DNA of 64,000 nt from Gigaspora margarita (taxonomy: Eukaryota > Glomeromycota > Glomeromycetes > Diversisporales > Gigasporaceae). The position numbers and the translations under genes were made by a program. The notes beneath the pieces are model-generated. The model searched no databases and was not told the DNA's origin. It saw nothing but the letters and a program-made list of their open reading frames with translations. The DNA lies in NCBI GenBank assembly GCA_009809945.1, contig WTPW01001259.1, forward strand, positions 156,056-220,055. The letters are read 5' to 3'. Positions within the stretch are counted from its first letter, which is position 1. Every line of letters begins with the position of its first letter. Shown here piece after piece: positions 60,417 to 64,000 of this stretch.

Positions 60417-62654
60417 ATGACGCAAAACGATTCGGACGAACAACAAATCTTCGAACAATACTTAAAACAATATATACAATGTATACAAGATCAAGATACT
60501 CTCGATAAGCAACTTGAAACACTGCTAGAATCTTTAAACAAGTCACCTTTGTTTGAAATATTGAAATCGAAATTACTAGAATTACAAAAAAAAGAATCAA
60601 TTCATAGCGAGTCATATAAACTTATATCAAAGCTACAGCAGTTGCAACAACACGTACAACAATCTTTTGATTCACCCTCATTGAATATTCAAGAATTCTT
60701 GCAACAACAGTTAATACTTTTGAAAATAATTCGGGAGGTTACAGCAGGGTATCAAAAAATATTAGAGCCATATTCTCATAAAAAAAAACAAGATTTCATG
60801 AGCACCTTAGATCAACTTCAAAACAATGTGCAGGATTTTCGAGAATGTCTACAAAAGCTCTTACAGTTCTTACAGTTCTTACAAAATAAGCAAGATAAAC
60901 TACAAGAATCTGTAAAAGAGTATATAGTATGGTTGTATGTTGAATTTCACGAAACATTAATTAAAGATTCAATACAGCCCCCACCTACAACTAATCATAA
61001 TTCCGAGCAACCAGAAGATAGGAAACAAGATCGTGATGGATTGGAAGAAGAATATGCTAAATTAAATACAAAAAAACAAGAATTGGAAAATGAAAACGTT
61101 GAATTGAAAAAAAAAAATGAAAATTTGGATAATGAATACGCTAAATTAAAAACAGAAAATGAAAATTTGGTAAAAGAAACCCGTGAATTAGAAAATGAAA
61201 TCCAAGCCACAAATAAATCAGGATTATGGAATTTCATTACAAATATTCTTAATACAGATAAAACTTTTGAACTTATAAATCTCCAAAAAAAATGTCAAGA
61301 TCTTGAAGCAAAATATGAAGAAGAAAAACGAAATCTTCAACAGTATTATGAAACAACCCACGTCTATATAGAACAAAATCTTCAAATTTCGACAAATTCA
61401 AACGTTTCTAATCCCAAACAAAAAAGTCAAACAAAAAACGTAACATCTTCTAAAAATCCTCAAGATTCGACAAACTCAAACAATTCAAATTTCAATCATC
61501 AATATTCGACAAGCTCAAACAATTCAAATTCCAATCATCAATATTCGACAAACTATTCAAATTGCAATCAAAAATACAAAGATCTTGAAACGAAAAACAA
61601 AGCTCTCGAAGAAGACAAACGAAGTCTCCAACTGTGTAATCAAAAACTTGAATCAAAATGCAAAACTCTTGAATCGGAATGCAAAACTTTTGAATCAAAG
61701 TTTAATGATCAGAAAAAATTAATTGAGGAATTAACAAAATCTAGCATTGAATTAACAAAAACTAGAGATAATTTAAAGAAAGAAACCAAAAAATATCAAT
61801 CTGCTTTAGGTAATGCTACAAGTTTTCATTTAGGAAATCAAGATTCTGATAGAGCTGGTCAACTTTCAGTTGATATTCTTAATTTACATAAAATGTTGGA
61901 AAATTTTTGTGGCCTTAAAAAAGTTGCTAAAATTAATGAGCCGGAAATAGATGAATTGTTAAATAAATATGGTTTTCAAAATTATAGTATTACGAAACCA
62001 AAAAAAATTCTGATTTCTGGTCTACTCGAACGATATGTAATCGAGGCTATCATTGAAAAATATAATGAATACTTGAAACTTCAAGATCACGATAGAGATA
62101 CCGATCAGGATGGGCAAAATTTGGAAATGAAAATAATTAATACAACTGAACAGTTATTGGGTTTGACTAAATCATTTTCAGAATATCGTTCAGGAACTGA
62201 CACTGTTAGTAAAGTTATTTCAACAAAATTACGTCAACAAATTTATGGTGTTCTTGGAAACCGTGGATTTTCTGAAATAAGAAATAAAGAACATCCTTTA
62301 ATTTTAAAATTAAGATCTGAAATAATTGATTTAATGAACCGTTTTCGAACAATTTCAGATAAAAAACAATTATCGGACAATGAAGCTATGATTAATCCTA
62401 TTATTAGACAAGTTATCAACATATTTTTGTTCAGATTAAAGGTTCAAGAACCCGTCGCTGATTGGAAATTCTTTGACAAAAATACAAGTATTAATACTAT
62501 TATGATGTCAGCTCCTTGGAATAATGATGATCTAGAAAATACGTATGTTGATGTTTGCGCATTTCCGGTAATTGGTTCTAATCTTTGCGAAGCTAACCAA
62601 GTAGATAAAAATATGAAAGTAATTGTTCAAGCGCAAGTTATTGCTACCAGTTAA
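60417..62654 (+). CDS. Coiled-coil protein with conserved-looking C-terminal region, function unknown
   Basis: A single open frame of 745 codons with no sign of introns. Residues 1-200 are helical and Gln/Leu-rich. Residues about 205-275 form a heptad coiled coil (LENENVELKKKNENLDNEYA). Residues about 325-390 are an Asn/Ser-rich linker with three tandem NSNFNHQYSTSS-type units. A second coiled coil follows to about 465. Residues about 470-745 look globular, ending in a Trp/Phe/Cys-bearing part (PVADWKFFDKN, VDVCAFPVIGSNLC). No signal peptide or membrane segment. I do not recognise the family; a lineage-specific scaffold is the neutral description. It is divergent from the Hsp70-like gene 735 bp away. 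The start has an upstream TATA box and no earlier in-frame ATG of note. Confidence 0.8.
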   Translation: MTQNDSDEQQIFEQYLKQYIQCIQDQDTLDKQLETLLESLNKSPLFEILKSKLLELQKKESIHSESYKLISKLQQLQQHVQQSFDSPSLNIQEFLQQQLILLKIIREVTAGYQKILEPYSHKKKQDFMSTLDQLQNNVQDFRECLQKLLQFLQFLQNKQDKLQESVKEYIVWLYVEFHETLIKDSIQPPPTTNHNSEQPEDRKQDRDGLEEEYAKLNTKKQELENENVELKKKNENLDNEYAKLKTENENLVKETRELENEIQATNKSGLWNFITNILNTDKTFELINLQKKCQDLEAKYEEEKRNLQQYYETTHVYIEQNLQISTNSNVSNPKQKSQTKNVTSSKNPQDSTNSNNSNFNHQYSTSSNNSNSNHQYSTNYSNCNQKYKDLETKNKALEEDKRSLQLCNQKLESKCKTLESECKTFESKFNDQKKLIEELTKSSIELTKTRDNLKKETKKYQSALGNATSFHLGNQDSDRAGQLSVDILNLHKMLENFCGLKKVAKINEPEIDELLNKYGFQNYSITKPKKILISGLLERYVIEAIIEKYNEYLKLQDHDRDTDQDGQNLEMKIINTTEQLLGLTKSFSEYRSGTDTVSKVISTKLRQQIYGVLGNRGFSEIRNKEHPLILKLRSEIIDLMNRFRTISDKKQLSDNEAMINPIIRQVINIFLFRLKVQEPVADWKFFDKNTSINTIMMSAPWNNDDLENTYVDVCAFPVIGSNLCEANQVDKNMKVIVQAQVIATS

Positions 62655-63779
62655 CGTAATTATGAACAGATCAACAACTGAGCAGAAGTCAACAAATAAG
62701 AACGTAACTTTTAAACTAGAGATAACGAGAATAATGTAAGATGAGAATTTCTTCAGTGGAATACTCACTATTACAAATGTGTGCTTTGCAATCTCACTTC
62801 AATCAAGATATACATCATAGTTTATATTTTACGTGTTAAGATTTGTAAACCATTACCTTAGTCTAGTTTTATTTTAAAATTTTACATGTTAAGATTTGTA
62901 AACCATTACCTTACTAATTTTATTTTAAAATTTTATTTTGCTCTATTCTATAACTAACTTTTGTATTCCAAAACTCAGCTATGTTGAATTAATTGTTTAA
63001 TATAAATTATCGCCAAATAAAAGCGTAATTTTCAGATAAACTAAAAAAATTAGTTTACTAACCTTTATTTTCACACCAATAAATATGATTTAAAGATATT
63101 TATACATTAGTACGTGATGATTTTTAATCAGAGAATACCGCAAACCGGGATTTTCTGGCTAATCAGAACCATTTCGTGTACATTACGGCTAATTTGGGGG
63201 GTTTTTATAACCCTTTTTTTTTTTTAGTTACTTAAAATTGTAAAATTTGTTCGAATTTTATTGACGAATCCTTAAAATTATGCTGTAATTATTTGTTAGA
63301 TATTTGACGAACAATTACTGTAAAATACCCTGAAAATAGAAATAATATAAGAGAACTAACTTATAATCGATTACTTCACCCCCAAGCGATTATTTTTTTC
63401 AGAAAAAAATAATCATGGTGTAATTATTTAAATGAATACTATATAGTTATTTGACAGCCAATAATATATAGTTAATGGGAAATTGTTTGCGTACATCAGC
63501 TTCGTGTAATATCACACAAATTTTTATCGGAGCATTTATTGATTACTTGAAATTCGTCTTGTTATTTTTTTCATGTGTTACGATATAAATATGTTTGTTC
63601 AAATTGAGTTGTTCTCAAAGCAGCTCCCTCAATGAGATTTGCTAGTGATCAAGGTGTTGCTCGATCATTATTTTTAGCGCTTTAAAATTTTGATCCGTTC
63701 ATCCTTACTATATGTGCTTAGGTAACATATCATATAACCTGTCATTTTCTCTGTAGTGTAATCGTCTTTTGCTACTTTT
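62655..63779. other. Intergenic region downstream of the coiled-coil gene
   Basis: A direct duplication of about 40 bp (GTTAAGATTTGTAAACCATT) sits at 62835 and 62888, in the likely 3' UTR. Nothing else recognised. Confidence 0.5.
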
Positions 63780-63903
63780 GGGGGTCGGCTAAAGCGGAGT
63801 GAAATTTGGTTAGGGTTAGGGTTACCTTTTTGATGCATTTATTGTTTTAAGGTTATATAGATATCAATAATGTAATTTATGCAGCAGTGTGTAGATCATA
63901 TAT
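63780..63903. mobile_element. Truncated MITE of the 51796 type
   Basis: The left end GGGGGTCGGCTAAAGCGGAG, the telomere-like TTAGGGTTAGGGTTA and the internal GTAGATCATATA match the complete copy. The right terminal repeat is replaced by a minisatellite. Confidence 0.8.
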
Positions 63904-64000
63904 ACCAGGAACGGAGTGATGAATATCACGTAGTGATACCAGGAACGGAGTGATATTGAAAATTTCACGAATACCAGGAACGGAGTGATATTGAAAATTT
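63903..64000. repeat. Minisatellite, 34-35 bp units, running off the window
   Basis: Three units start TACCAGGAACGGAGTGAT at 63903, 63937 and 63972. Units two and three continue ATTGAAAATTTCACGAA. The array reaches the window edge. Confidence 0.85.

Overview
The window is from a very AT-rich, repeat-dense eukaryotic genome. Genes carry short introns (64-105 nt, GT...AG). The gene families (kinase-TPR-Sel1 proteins, spliced Hsp70-like ATPases, a CBM21-type domain on a coiled coil, Helitrons, CpG-decayed transposons) point to an arbuscular mycorrhizal fungus close to Rhizophagus. That assignment is an inference from family knowledge; no ribosomal or housekeeping marker is present to prove it.

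Layout. 0-4 kb holds transposon copies and a decayed TPR gene relic. 4.2-9.5 kb (minus) is a five-exon gene for a 1688-residue protein: degenerate kinase, TPR region, VLIG/URGCP-like GTPase region, nine Sel1 repeats. 10.2-12.3 kb (plus) is a two-exon gene for a CBM21-like domain followed by a long charged coiled coil. 13.9-19.5 kb is a run of DNA transposons. 21.5-30.5 kb is a decayed Helitron: a broken accessory gene, two inserted MITE-like elements, then a Rep-helicase gene whose Rep half is full of stops while the helicase half is open. 30.5-49.5 kb is gene-free and made of foldbacks, MITEs, a probable SINE, minisatellites and AT-rich sequence. 49.5-56.7 kb contains two sets of transposons nested inside one another, with most insertion events readable from target-site duplications. 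57.3-59.7 kb (minus) is a ten-exon Hsp70-like gene with an inferred 5-nt microexon. 60.4-62.7 kb (plus) is a single-exon coiled-coil gene. The window ends in a truncated MITE and a minisatellite.

Four genes look intact (4167-9545, 10232-12285, 57257-59681, 60417-62654). They form two divergent pairs: 9545/10232 and 59681/60417. The first pair joins a putative signalling or immune-type receptor with a coiled-coil protein; the second joins an Hsp70-like ATPase with a coiled-coil protein. A functional link within either pair is possible but not shown.

The strongest leads are the pseudokinase-TPR-VLIG-Sel1 architecture, the Helitron with two genes sharing one promoter layout and an oddly preserved helicase, the 5-nt microexon, and the nested transposons with their CpG-decay signal.
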